Both the position numbers and the translations under genes were made by a program. Positions 1 through 8,056 of a stretch of 64,000 nt of DNA are shown here, in pieces; the stretch's first letter is position 1, and each line of letters begins with the position of its first letter. This stretch comes from Streptomyces sp. GESEQ-35 (lineage in GTDB: Bacteria; Actinomycetota; Actinomycetes; Streptomycetales; Streptomycetaceae). The notes beneath the pieces were generated by a model, which saw only the letters and a list, made by a program, of their open reading frames with translations, made no database searches and was not told where the DNA came from. The DNA is taken from NCBI RefSeq assembly GCF_017948485.1, contig NZ_JAFFSX010000028.1:1-64000 (forward strand), read 5' to 3'.

Positions 1-17
1 CAGCTACGGTGGCAGTC

Positions 18-563
18 ATGAACTACAAGGTCCGTTCCATACGTGCCGACGAGTGGCCCGCGGTGAAGGCACTGCGGCTTGTCTCCCTACAGGATCCCGT
101 GGCGCATCTCGCTTTCCTGGAGACCTACGAGCAAGCCGCAGCCCATCCCGACTCCTTCTGGCAGGAGCGGGCCGTCAGCAGCGCCGATGGAGCACCCGAT
201 GCGCAGCAGATCATCGCTGAGGGGCCGGACGGGGACTGGGTGGGGACACTGACCGTGCTGATGGAGGAGGCCGGGGGGACCGACTGGGCCGGCTTTCCCG
301 TCGAGCGCAAGCAAGGTCATGTTGTCGCCGTGTTCGTACGGCCTGACCACCGTGGAATCGGGCTCACCGAGGTGCTCATCGACGCCGGCCTGGAGTGGGC
401 GTGGGCGCATGGTGCCGAGCGGGTGAGGCTCATCGTGCATGAGGAGAACGGCCGGGCCCAGCGGCTGTACCGGAAGGTGGGGTTCGAACCGACCGGGGTG
501 ACCGTGCCGTTGACGCAGGCTCCGGGAGCGTCCGAGTTGGAGTTCGCGATCGAGCGCGAATGA
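18..563 (+). CDS. GNAT family N-acetyltransferase
   Basis: Likely acetyl-CoA-dependent N-acetyltransferase of the GNAT fold; substrate unknown. The acetyl-CoA loop is visible as VRPDHRGIGL (about residues 109-118), followed by the usual C-terminal core ending in ENGRAQRLYRKVGFEPTG, where the ageing Tyr/Phe of the family sits. The product is about 181 residues, normal for the family. ATG at 18 is preferred because GGTGG lies about 5 bases upstream; a GTG at 9 in the same frame is possible but has no visible ribosome site so near the window edge. It ends 4 bp before the convergent cmd cluster. Confidence 0.85.
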   Translation: MNYKVRSIRADEWPAVKALRLVSLQDPVAHLAFLETYEQAAAHPDSFWQERAVSSADGAPDAQQIIAEGPDGDWVGTLTVLMEEAGGTDWAGFPVERKQGHVVAVFVRPDHRGIGLTEVLIDAGLEWAWAHGAERVRLIVHEENGRAQRLYRKVGFEPTGVTVPLTQAPGASELEFAIERE

Positions 564-566
564 CGG

Positions 567-2099
567 CTACACCGGCAGTTCGTCGTGCGGCCAGCGGGTG
601 CGGGCCTGCTCCCGGGAGCGGAGCAGGGCCAGGGTGGGCAGGCCCCGGTCCGCTCCGGTGGCCAGCAACTCCGGCAACTGGGGAAGCGGAGCCACGGCGG
701 CGACGTCGTCCAGGACGAGCGTCAGTGGTGGGTCGAGGCGACCGGAGGATGACCGTTCGGCCATGTGCCGGCCGCGCTCGACCACGCTGGAGACGAGGGC
801 CGTCAGGAGGGGCATCGCGCCGGGATTCGTCCTGGGGTCCTCGATGGATTCACCCACCACATAAAGCGTGCCCCCTTCGTCGAGGAAGGAATCCAGAACG
901 AGGGCGTCGCTTCGATTGGGTGTGCAGGTCTCTCTGACGTTGATCGTGGAGAGGGAGGAGAGGGCCCTGATGGTCAACTCCTGTGCCATGTCCCGGCGTT
1001 CAGTGTGCGCCGTGAGGGCTGCCTCCAGTTCGCCCGCGGCTCCTGGGGCCGCCTTCGGGTTCGTACGGAGGGTTCGTACGGCGTCCTGGACCTGCATGCC
1101 CTGTGACCAGCGGTGGACGTGGCGGAAGGTGCGGCCGTCGATGGCGGCGGCGTGCAGATAGCTCCGCAGGAGCGTTTCGGCGGTGTCGGCCACCGCCTGG
1201 TCGATCTTCGCGGTCGGCCGGACCGGCACGAGCAGGGCCGCCGCTCTTGCGACCGCCGTCGCCTTGTCCTCGCAGCCGGTCGTGGGGGACCAGTGGAGGC
1301 GGGCGGGGGTGTCGCAGAGGTGCGTCGGGTCGTAGAGGAGGATCGGGCCGAGTTTGGCTCGGGGGTCTTTTGTGTCCTGCCAGACGGACGGGTTGGACGT
1401 GACTACGAGGGTGGGGCCTGCCGCGTCTCGTACGGCTTGGGTTGCGGTTGTCTGGCGGGTTTCCCTCGGGGCTACGAGGATGCTTTCCCACCCGACCACC
1501 CGTTCGCCGCCAAACAGAGAAGCAGGGGTCTGCAGCGCGTGGCTTGGGCTGTGTGGCGGCCGCGGGGCTTCGGGGGTTTGTGGCGGCTGCGGGCCCGTGG
1601 GGGGCAGCGGGGCGGTGTCGTGTGGCTGTGGGCTGTAGGAGTGCGTCGGAGTGGTGTGCTCGCCCAGCCTCGGGGTGGGTACGTCGTGAGGGGCCGGAGC
1701 CGGGGCCGCGGTTGCCGTCCGTTCCGCTCGCCTTCTTGCCCGTACCGCTTTCCACCTCGCCGCCGTGCCCATCACGAACACCGTCAGGACGATCAGGACC
1801 ATCAGCTGGCCGATGAACAGGCCCCAGAAGAGGCCGTAGCCGGAGAGCTGGGCCGCGGGGGTCTCGGGCCAGGCGCCCGTGATGTCGCGTGGCCGGCCGA
1901 TGAGTTGGCGCATGGCGAGCGGGGTGCGGGCGAAGGTCACGCCCTCGGGCCAGGCGCCGTGGGAGAACCAGCCGGCCAGACCCGCCGCCGTCCAGACCAG
2001 CACGGTCATGCCGAGGAGGAACCCGAGTATGCCGATCAGCAGTCCGTCGGGGATGCCGCCCTGGGCGTCCTGACGGTGATTGCGGTCGTCGTGTCTCAT
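567..2099 (-). CDS. cmdA: VirD4/TraG-like membrane protein with degenerate P-loop (CmdA-like)
   Basis: Last gene of the minus-strand cluster. Two membrane segments are near the N-terminus (about residues 20-45 and 90-120), then a Pro/Thr-rich linker, then a RecA-like domain with the TraG/VirD4 C-terminal block (LTLVLDDVAAVAPLPQLPEL, ATGADRGLPTLALL near residues 455-495). Where a coupling protein should have its Walker A lysine the sequence reads VAPRETRQTTA, so the P-loop lacks the GK pair and nucleotide hydrolysis is doubtful. Walker B is DD rather than DE. The symbol follows from gene order matching S. coelicolor cmdABCDEF as I recall it. Inferred role: membrane component working with the intact ATPase encoded just upstream. 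Confidence 0.75.
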   Translation of the reverse strand: MRHDDRNHRQDAQGGIPDGLLIGILGFLLGMTVLVWTAAGLAGWFSHGAWPEGVTFARTPLAMRQLIGRPRDITGAWPETPAAQLSGYGLFWGLFIGQLMVLIVLTVFVMGTAARWKAVRARRRAERTATAAPAPAPHDVPTPRLGEHTTPTHSYSPQPHDTAPLPPTGPQPPQTPEAPRPPHSPSHALQTPASLFGGERVVGWESILVAPRETRQTTATQAVRDAAGPTLVVTSNPSVWQDTKDPRAKLGPILLYDPTHLCDTPARLHWSPTTGCEDKATAVARAAALLVPVRPTAKIDQAVADTAETLLRSYLHAAAIDGRTFRHVHRWSQGMQVQDAVRTLRTNPKAAPGAAGELEAALTAHTERRDMAQELTIRALSSLSTINVRETCTPNRSDALVLDSFLDEGGTLYVVGESIEDPRTNPGAMPLLTALVSSVVERGRHMAERSSSGRLDPPLTLVLDDVAAVAPLPQLPELLATGADRGLPTLALLRSREQARTRWPHDELPV

Positions 2100-2114
2100 T
2101 TCACCACGCTCTTC

Positions 2115-3536
2115 TCACGCCACCGTTGACTCCGACGAGCCGTCCAGGTCGCCCAGGTGCTGTTCCATGAAGGCCGCCGCCCGCTCCTCCGCCTCCAGCT
2201 CGGCGGCGCGCAGGGCGTCGTCCGTGAGGTCGGTGGAGGACTCGGTCATCGCGCGGTCGGTGAAGACGAGGGGCCGTTCCGTCTCGGTGACCAGGTGTTT
2301 GACGACCTGGACATTGCCGTTGACGTCCCACACCGCGATGCCGGGAGTGAGGGTCGGGATGATCTCGACGGCCCACCTCGGTAGACCAAGCACCCGGCCC
2401 GTCGCCCTCGCCTCGTCCGCCTTCTGGGCGTAGATCGTCCGCGTCGACGCCATCTTCAGGATCGCCGACGCCTCCTTCGCCGCCGCCCCGTCCACCACGT
2501 CCGACAGGTGGTGGACCACCGCCACGAAGGACAGACCCAGTCGGCGCCCGAACTTCAGCAGCCTTTGGAAGAGCTGGGCCACGAAGGGGCTGGCGATGAT
2601 GTGCCAGGCCTCCTCGACCAGGAAGATGCGCTTCTTCCGGTCGGGGCGGATCCAGGTGTGCTCCAGCCAGACGCCCACGATCGCCATCAGGATCGGCATC
2701 GCGATGGAGTTGCGGTCGATGTGGGAGAGGTCGAAGACGATGAGCGGGGCGTCCAGGTCGATGCCGACCGTCGTCGGGCCGTCGAACATGCCGCGCAGGT
2801 CACCGTCGACCAGTCGGTCCAGCACCAGTGCCACGTCCAGGCCCCATGCCCGTACGTCGTCTATGTCGACGTTCATCGCCTCGGCCGACTCAGGCTCGGG
2901 GTGTCGTAGCTGCTCGACGATGTCGGTGAGGACCGGCTGGCGTTCGACGATCGTCTCGTTGACGTAGGAGTGGGCGACCTTGAGGGCGAAGCCGGCGCGC
3001 TCGTCCAGGCCGTGGCCCATCGCGACCTCGATGATGGTCCGCAACAGCGCCAGCTGGCCCGTCGTCGTGATCGAGGGGTCGAGAGGGTTCAGGCGGATGC
3101 CGTGGTCCAGGGCGGCCATCGGGTCCAGCCGGACAGGAGTTATTCCCAACTCCTCCGCGATCAGGTTCCATTCGCCGACCCCGTCCTCGCCCTGTGCGTC
3201 GAGGACGACGACCTGGCGGTCGCGGAAGCGCAGCTGTCGTAGGACGTACGTCTTCTCCAGGGCCGACTTGCCGTTGCCGGACTCGCCGAGGACCAGCCAG
3301 TGCGGGGCGGGGAGCTGCTGGCCGTAGAGCTGGAAGGGGTCGTAGATGTAGCCCTTGCCGGAGTAGACCTCGCGGCCGATGATCACGCCGGAGTCGCCGA
3401 GGCCGGGGGCGGCGGTGGGGAGGTAGACCGCCTGGGCCTGGCCTGTGGAGGTGCGGACGGGCAGGCGGGTCGTCTCGACTTTGCCGAAGAGGAAGGACGT
3501 GAAGGCCTCGGTGAGGGCGGACAGCGGATCCCGCAT
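2115..3536 (-). CDS. cmdB: VirB4-like ATP-binding protein (CmdB-like)
   Basis: Cytoplasmic or membrane-associated ATPase of the VirB4/TraC type, expected to power secretion or DNA transfer. A clean Walker A (GESGNGKSALEK, about residues 83-94) is followed by VVLDAQGEDG and a Walker B-like KRIFLVEEAWHI near residue 300. The C-terminal third carries the conserved ASTRTIYAQKADEARATGRVLGLP segment. At 473 residues it represents the motor domain only; the N-terminal half of classical VirB4 is missing and may be supplied by the neighbouring SCO6880-type protein. ATG start; it begins 6 bp after the stop of the upstream gene, so the genes are one operon. In S. coelicolor the cmd cluster is reported to affect sporulation and antibiotic production. 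Confidence 0.82.
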   Translation of the reverse strand: MRDPLSALTEAFTSFLFGKVETTRLPVRTSTGQAQAVYLPTAAPGLGDSGVIIGREVYSGKGYIYDPFQLYGQQLPAPHWLVLGESGNGKSALEKTYVLRQLRFRDRQVVVLDAQGEDGVGEWNLIAEELGITPVRLDPMAALDHGIRLNPLDPSITTTGQLALLRTIIEVAMGHGLDERAGFALKVAHSYVNETIVERQPVLTDIVEQLRHPEPESAEAMNVDIDDVRAWGLDVALVLDRLVDGDLRGMFDGPTTVGIDLDAPLIVFDLSHIDRNSIAMPILMAIVGVWLEHTWIRPDRKKRIFLVEEAWHIIASPFVAQLFQRLLKFGRRLGLSFVAVVHHLSDVVDGAAAKEASAILKMASTRTIYAQKADEARATGRVLGLPRWAVEIIPTLTPGIAVWDVNGNVQVVKHLVTETERPLVFTDRAMTESSTDLTDDALRAAELEAEERAAAFMEQHLGDLDGSSESTVA

Positions 3537-3542
3537 CAGGTC

Positions 3543-5099
3543 CTACCTCCGGATGCCGGTGGCGAAGGGCAGTGTGTTCACGAAGGCGCGGTGGTGCTCG
3601 CGGTCGCACCACTCCAGCTTCAGATACGACTTTCCGGCCGAGGCCCTTATGGTCCGCTTGTCGCGCGCCAGGGCTTCCGGATTGCGGGAGGAGACGGTGA
3701 TGTAGCCGACCAGGTTGACCCCGGCCGCGCCGCTCGCCAGGTCCTCTCCCCGCTGGTCCAGACGATTGTGGGAGGCGACGTCGCGCGGGTCGACGGTGCG
3801 GTTCATCTTGGCCTGGCGGGAGGCCTCGGCCTCGTCGTTCGTCTTTTCGGTCAGCATGCGTTCAATGGCTACCTCGGTGGGCTCGAGGTCCATCGTCACG
3901 GCGACCGTTCGGATGACGTCCGGGGTGTGGACGAGGAGCGGCGCCAGGAAGTTGACGCCCACCGGGGTCATCGGCCATTCCTTCACCCAGGCAGTGGAGT
4001 GGCACCAGGGCGCGCGGGTGGAGGACTCGCGGGTCTTGGCCTGGAGGTACGTCGGCTCCATGGCGTCCAGCTCGGCCGGCCACGCGTTGCGCTTCGTCAT
4101 CGCCTGGATGTGGTCGATGGGGTGGTCCGGGTCGTACATGGAGTGGATGAGCGAGGCGAGCCGGCCTTGCCCGAGGGGCTGCCGTACGCGGATGTCGGCT
4201 TCCTGGAGCCGGGAGCAGATGTCGGTCAGCTCGCGCGCCATGACGACCGCGAGGCCCGCGTCCCGGTCGGCCCTGCCGCCGTGCGGGCGGGCCGCCCGTG
4301 CCATGGCGTTGGCCTCGGCGGCGAGCTCGCGCGTGTAGTGCATACAGGCGACGAGGTAGGCGCGGTGCTGCTCGCTGCTCGTCGACACCATCGACTGGAG
4401 CTGGTCGTAGGAATGCGTGAGCCACCCCGGTGCGCGTTCGTCCCCGCGTACGGCGACGTCCTTGGCGTGGGCGTCCGGGTCGGCGGGGAGGGTGCGGGCG
4501 AGCATCTGGAGCCGGGTGACGAAGCCGTCGCCGTTCGCCACGTGCTTGAGCAGCGTGCCGAAGCGGTCGACGAGGGCCTCCTGGTCCTCGCTGTCGCGCA
4601 GGCCGACGCCGGGGCCCTCGATCTCGATGGCGGCGGTGACGGTCTTGCGGTCCGCGTGCAGCAGTACGGCGATCTCGTCGGGGCCGAACGGAGCGGCGAG
4701 CCAGGTGATGCGGCCGATGCCCGGAGGCGGGCCGATCTCGATCTCACGGCCGTCGAGGTGGGTGCCGGCTTCGACGACGCCGGAGCGGTACACGGTCCCC
4801 CGCTTGAGGGTGCGCTTGTACGTGCGGTTGATCTCGAACCACTTGTAGATGGTCCGGCGCTTGTACGGCACGTAGACCGCCGCCAGCGCGAGCAGGGGGA
4901 AGCCCATCAGCAGCACGATGCGCAGGGACAAGACGGGGACGAGGAGCCCGCACATCATGCCGAGGAACGCGCCCGCGATGATCAGCGTGATCTCGCCGGA
5001 CTCACGATTCCGGCCGACGATCGCGTTCGGCCGGGCGCGGCCGATCAGATATGTGCGGCGGGGCGTGACCGTATGGGACACATGGGACTCGGTCGTCAA
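3543..5099 (-). CDS. cmdC: SCO6880-family membrane protein (CmdC-like)
   Basis: A 518-residue protein with two closely spaced membrane helices near the N-terminus (about residues 34-75, rich in LIIAGAFLGMMCGLL and LRIVLLMGFPLLAL) and a large soluble C-terminal region. The architecture matches the actinobacterial SCO6880 family, which is encoded beside VirB4-like ATPases and probably supplies the membrane-anchored N-terminal part of that motor. No enzymatic motif is visible. It overlaps the upstream gene by 4 bp (GTGA/ATGA type), showing translational coupling. The S. coelicolor counterpart would be cmdC by position. Function in secretion or transfer is inferred from the neighbours only. Confidence 0.75.
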   Translation of the reverse strand: MTTESHVSHTVTPRRTYLIGRARPNAIVGRNRESGEITLIIAGAFLGMMCGLLVPVLSLRIVLLMGFPLLALAAVYVPYKRRTIYKWFEINRTYKRTLKRGTVYRSGVVEAGTHLDGREIEIGPPPGIGRITWLAAPFGPDEIAVLLHADRKTVTAAIEIEGPGVGLRDSEDQEALVDRFGTLLKHVANGDGFVTRLQMLARTLPADPDAHAKDVAVRGDERAPGWLTHSYDQLQSMVSTSSEQHRAYLVACMHYTRELAAEANAMARAARPHGGRADRDAGLAVVMARELTDICSRLQEADIRVRQPLGQGRLASLIHSMYDPDHPIDHIQAMTKRNAWPAELDAMEPTYLQAKTRESSTRAPWCHSTAWVKEWPMTPVGVNFLAPLLVHTPDVIRTVAVTMDLEPTEVAIERMLTEKTNDEAEASRQAKMNRTVDPRDVASHNRLDQRGEDLASGAAGVNLVGYITVSSRNPEALARDKRTIRASAGKSYLKLEWCDREHHRAFVNTLPFATGIRR

Positions 5100-6454
5100 C
5101 GCCCTTCACCTCCCGTGCGCTTGGGGCTGCTGTTGCGGGTGTTGCTGGCGTGGGGCGTGTTGACGTTGCTGCTCGAACGGGGTGCGGGTGCGGCGGAGGG
5201 GACAGAGCCGCCGCCGTTCGAGTTGCGTGTGCTGTGCGCGGCGACGCCGCCGGAGGCCGGGTTGTCGGGGCGGGCGGTGTTCGACTGGCCGCCGCCACCG
5301 CCGCCGTTGTTGTCGGCCCGGGAGCTGTGCGTCTTGATGCCCTGTGCGACCAGGGTCGCCGGGGAGCTGATGACCGCGGCGGCCTTGCCTTCGGCGCCCT
5401 GCATGATGCGGTTGTTGCGGGAGCCGGCGATCTCGTCGCCGAAGCCGGGGACGAAGCGGTAGATCATCGCGGACGCGAAGATGGCCAGCAGGATGATGGA
5501 GAGGCCGGAGACGACGGCGGAGAAGGCGTCCGGTCCGTCGTCGGTGGACAGTGCGCCGGCGAGACCCAGCACGATCACGATGACCGGCTTCACCAGGATC
5601 ACCGCGATCATGATGCCGGCCCAGCGGCGGACGTGACTCCACAGGTTCTTGTCGACCAGGCCCGCGTAGACGACGGTGCCGAGGAGGGCGCCGACGTAGA
5701 GCAGGGCGGCTCTGATCACCAGCTCCAGCCAGAGGACGCCGGCGGCGAGGATGCTCACCAGGGAGACGACGATCAGCATGATCGGGCCGCCGCCGATGTC
5801 CTCGCCCTTCTCCAGGGCGCCGGAGAACGTGCCGAAGAACGTGTCCGTCTGGTTGCCGGTCGTCTTTGCGAGGACGTCCGTGACGCCGTCCGTCGCCGAT
5901 ACGACCGTGTACAGGATCAGGGGCGTGAACGCGGACGCCAGCACCGTGAGCCAGAGGAACCCGATCGCTTCGCCGATCGCCGTGGAGAGGGAGACGCCTC
6001 GTACGGCTCGCTTGGCCACCGCGAGCAGCCAGAGGAGCAGCGTGAGGATCGTCGACGCCGCGAAGACGACGGCGTACTGCTGAAGGAACTTGGCGTTCGT
6101 GAAGTCGACGGTCGCGGTCGCCTGAACGGCGTCGCTGAGCTTGTTGACGGTCCAGGCGGCGGCGTCGGCGCAGCCCTTGGCCAGGGAGGAGAGGGGGTCG
6201 AGGGTGGAGGTGGGGTCGAGGGTGGTGGATCCACCGCCGGTGCCGCTGCTGTTGTCGCCGCGTTCGCAGTAGTCCTTGGCGGGGCCGACGATCAGGTCAC
6301 AGTTGTCGTTCGACGGGGTCGGTGACGGGGTGGGTGCCGCGACAGCCCGGGTGGCCAGCAGCACGGCTGCGGTTTGTACGGCTGTGAGGGTGGCGGCGAC
6401 TTTGAGTACGCGGCGCTGGCTACCGGGCATAGGTGAAGCCTCCGTACTCCTCAA
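5096..6454 (-). CDS. cmdD: Polytopic membrane protein, VirB6/TrbL-like (CmdD-like)
   Basis: Secretory-type N-terminus (hydrophobic stretch about residues 17-40 ending near AVAAPTP) followed by a Ser/Thr/Gly-rich spacer and about six transmembrane helices between residues 120 and 340. The remaining 110 residues are Gly/Asn/Ser/Pro-rich and look disordered. This is the layout of the channel-forming VirB6/TrbL-type subunit of type IV secretion systems, although no diagnostic motif is visible. It overlaps the upstream gene by 35 bp and the downstream gene by 4 bp, so expression is coupled. By order this is cmdD. Confidence 0.72.
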   Translation of the reverse strand: MRSTEASPMPGSQRRVLKVAATLTAVQTAAVLLATRAVAAPTPSPTPSNDNCDLIVGPAKDYCERGDNSSGTGGGSTTLDPTSTLDPLSSLAKGCADAAAWTVNKLSDAVQATATVDFTNAKFLQQYAVVFAASTILTLLLWLLAVAKRAVRGVSLSTAIGEAIGFLWLTVLASAFTPLILYTVVSATDGVTDVLAKTTGNQTDTFFGTFSGALEKGEDIGGGPIMLIVVSLVSILAAGVLWLELVIRAALLYVGALLGTVVYAGLVDKNLWSHVRRWAGIMIAVILVKPVIVIVLGLAGALSTDDGPDAFSAVVSGLSIILLAIFASAMIYRFVPGFGDEIAGSRNNRIMQGAEGKAAAVISSPATLVAQGIKTHSSRADNNGGGGGGQSNTARPDNPASGGVAAHSTRNSNGGGSVPSAAPAPRSSSNVNTPHASNTRNSSPKRTGGEGR

Positions 6455-7259
6455 CTGCTTTGGCCATCTCGTCCGCGCTGGAGGCCTTGTTGTCTCCGGG
6501 GACGGGCGCAGGGCCGTCCTTCTGGGAGAAGCTGTCGACCTTCCAGTCGCTGTCGGTCCAGCGGAGCTGAAGCGTCATGGTGAACCAGTCACTGCTGACC
6601 GGGTCGGTCGACTGTTCCCCCGCCGTGCCGAAGACCCCGGTGCACCACACCTCGACGGTGGCCACGGAGTTGGTGTAGCTCGTGGCCTTGGTGCCGATCG
6701 GCATGGTGCGCGAGACGTAGGTGGAGCCCGCGGCCGCGTTGCCGTTCTCGTCCAGGCCGATGCTGCTGAGGAACTCCTTGGAGTACGCCCGATTGAACTT
6801 GTCCGCCAGGGCGGCCTGCTGGTCGGCGACGAAGACCTGCTGGACGATCTCGGCGCGGCGGGCGGGCTTGAGCATGTCGGCCGAAACCAGCGTCACCGCA
6901 TAGTTGGCCGCCGCACTCTCCGCCCCCTGCTGATCCTGTGGGAACCCGGACGGAATCCCACCCGCCTCCGTCTGCACCGGCTGCTCCCCGCTCGCCGCCG
7001 TGCTCGACGTCTCCGGCTTGTCCGCGGTGTCTCCGCCGCCCGAAGAGGAATCGTCGCCTCCACGGTTGGCGAAAGCGATCGCGGCAATCAGGAGGACGAC
7101 CACGCCGACCACCGTGACCAGGCTCCGTGAGGAGGACCGTGACCCGCGGCGGGCGCCGCCGTACACGTCACCGCCGCCGCCTCCTTCGGGCAGCCGCGTG
7201 CGGGTGTGGCCCGTGCCGCCGTAACCCCCGGAGGGCTCGTGCTCGTCCCCGAGACTCAT
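6420..7259 (-). CDS. cmdE: Bitopic VirB8-like protein (CmdE-like)
   Basis: A Gly-rich, charged cytoplasmic N-terminus of about 45 residues is followed by one transmembrane helix (LVTVVGVVVLLIAAIAFA) and an extracytoplasmic domain of about 200 residues starting with a Ser/Gly/Asp linker. This topology and size resemble VirB8/TcpC scaffold proteins of type IV systems. No catalytic motif is present. ATG start at 7259. Its 3' end overlaps the next gene by 35 bp. A 155-bp spacer separates it from the small membrane protein gene upstream, with no strong terminator visible there. By order this is cmdE. Confidence 0.72.
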   Translation of the reverse strand: MSLGDEHEPSGGYGGTGHTRTRLPEGGGGGDVYGGARRGSRSSSRSLVTVVGVVVLLIAAIAFANRGGDDSSSGGGDTADKPETSSTAASGEQPVQTEAGGIPSGFPQDQQGAESAAANYAVTLVSADMLKPARRAEIVQQVFVADQQAALADKFNRAYSKEFLSSIGLDENGNAAAGSTYVSRTMPIGTKATSYTNSVATVEVWCTGVFGTAGEQSTDPVSSDWFTMTLQLRWTDSDWKVDSFSQKDGPAPVPGDNKASSADEMAKAVEEYGGFTYAR

Positions 7260-7414
7260 GCGCCGTACGCCCCCTCGACGTCATAGCGGACCGCGTAGAT
7301 GTACGACGGTAGCCGTGATGGTTCCCGCGCGGGCGCGGTGTGGTGACTCGACATCAGGGAGACGCAACCTCAGCCGGTTGGCACGACGGGTGGGGGAGAG
7401 AGAGGGGCAGGCGG

Positions 7415-7732
7415 CTAGACGGCCATGCCGTACACGATGGTGAACAGCGTGCCGAGTGAGCCGATGATGAAGACTCCGGTGAGGCCGGCGACGATGAGGC
7501 CCTTGCCCTGTTCCGCGCTGAAGGTGTCCCGCAGCGCTGTCGCGCCGATGCGCTGCTTCGCGGCGCCCCAGATGGCGATGCCGAGGCAGAGCAGGATGGC
7601 GACCGCCATGACGACCTGGATCATCGTCTTCGCTTCGGCCCCCAGTGCCCCGAAGGGACCCCAGTCCGGAGCGATCCCGCCGATGATGGTGTTGATGTCT
7701 CCCTTGTCGGCCGCAAAGAGCATGTAAGTCAC
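7415..7732 (-). CDS. cmdF: Small two-TM membrane protein, pilin-like (CmdF-like)
   Basis: First gene of the cmd-type cluster, 105 residues. Two hydrophobic helices are clear (about residues 38-58 and 80-102), separated by a short loop with the positively charged KQRIGATALRD. Two helices and small size recall VirB2/TrbC prepilins, but no signal peptide is evident, so pilin identity is only a suggestion. The reading starts at GTG 7732 with AGGGGCG immediately before it; an in-frame ATG at 7723 has a better spacing to the same AGGGG and may be the true start. Upstream is the 13-bp inverted-repeat segment at 7777-7908. Confidence 0.7.
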   Translation of the reverse strand: MTYMLFAADKGDINTIIGGIAPDWGPFGALGAEAKTMIQVVMAVAILLCLGIAIWGAAKQRIGATALRDTFSAEQGKGLIVAGLTGVFIIGSLGTLFTIVYGMAV

Positions 7733-7776
7733 CGCCCCTGTTGGGTAGTTCCGCGTCCCCCTGCGGTGCGCAGAGG

Positions 7777-7908
7777 TCAGGCCTCATTGTCGCCGACAAT
7801 TCCGCTGTCGCATGTCGACTTGGCGTCATTGATGGGCGGGATTCGTACGAATAGCTCGTACGGTCACTCTGTGTATCACGGCACGTTACGCCGGGCAATG
7901 AGGCCTGA
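7777..7908. repeat. 132-bp segment bounded by perfect 13-bp inverted repeats
   Basis: The stretch 7733-8056 holds no gene. Within it TCAGGCCTCATTG at 7777-7789 is perfectly complementary to CAATGAGGCCTGA at 7896-7908. Inside lies a further perfect 12-bp palindrome, ATTCGTACGAAT at 7841-7852. It could be a structured leader of the cmd operon, a pair of distant operator sites, or a small mobile-element relic; no target-site duplication was recognised. It starts 45 bp upstream of the cmdF start. Confidence 0.6.
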
Positions 7909-8010
7909 GCAGAACCTTCGTGTGGTTCCGTCGTTGACCTTTCTTATGATCACGCGCGGAAGGATGTTCTCCGGGTGAAGGCTATCCTCCGCCGCCCATG
8001 GCATACGAAC

Positions 8011-8036
8011 GGGCCGCGGCTGAGCAGCCGCGGCCC
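8011..8036 (-). terminator. GC-rich hairpin after S53 peptidase gene
   Basis: GGGCCGCGGCTG and CAGCCGCGGCCC form an almost continuous 12-bp stem 20 bp beyond the stop of the minus-strand peptidase gene. It is a strong intrinsic terminator candidate although no long T tract follows, which is usual in Streptomyces. Confidence 0.7.
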
Positions 8037-8056
8037 GCAGGTGGGGTGACTGAGCG

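Noticed and set aside
3300..5462. A 720-codon plus-strand frame across the cmdB/cmdC genes
   Set aside because: It spans the junction of two well-supported minus-strand genes and is compositionally antisense.
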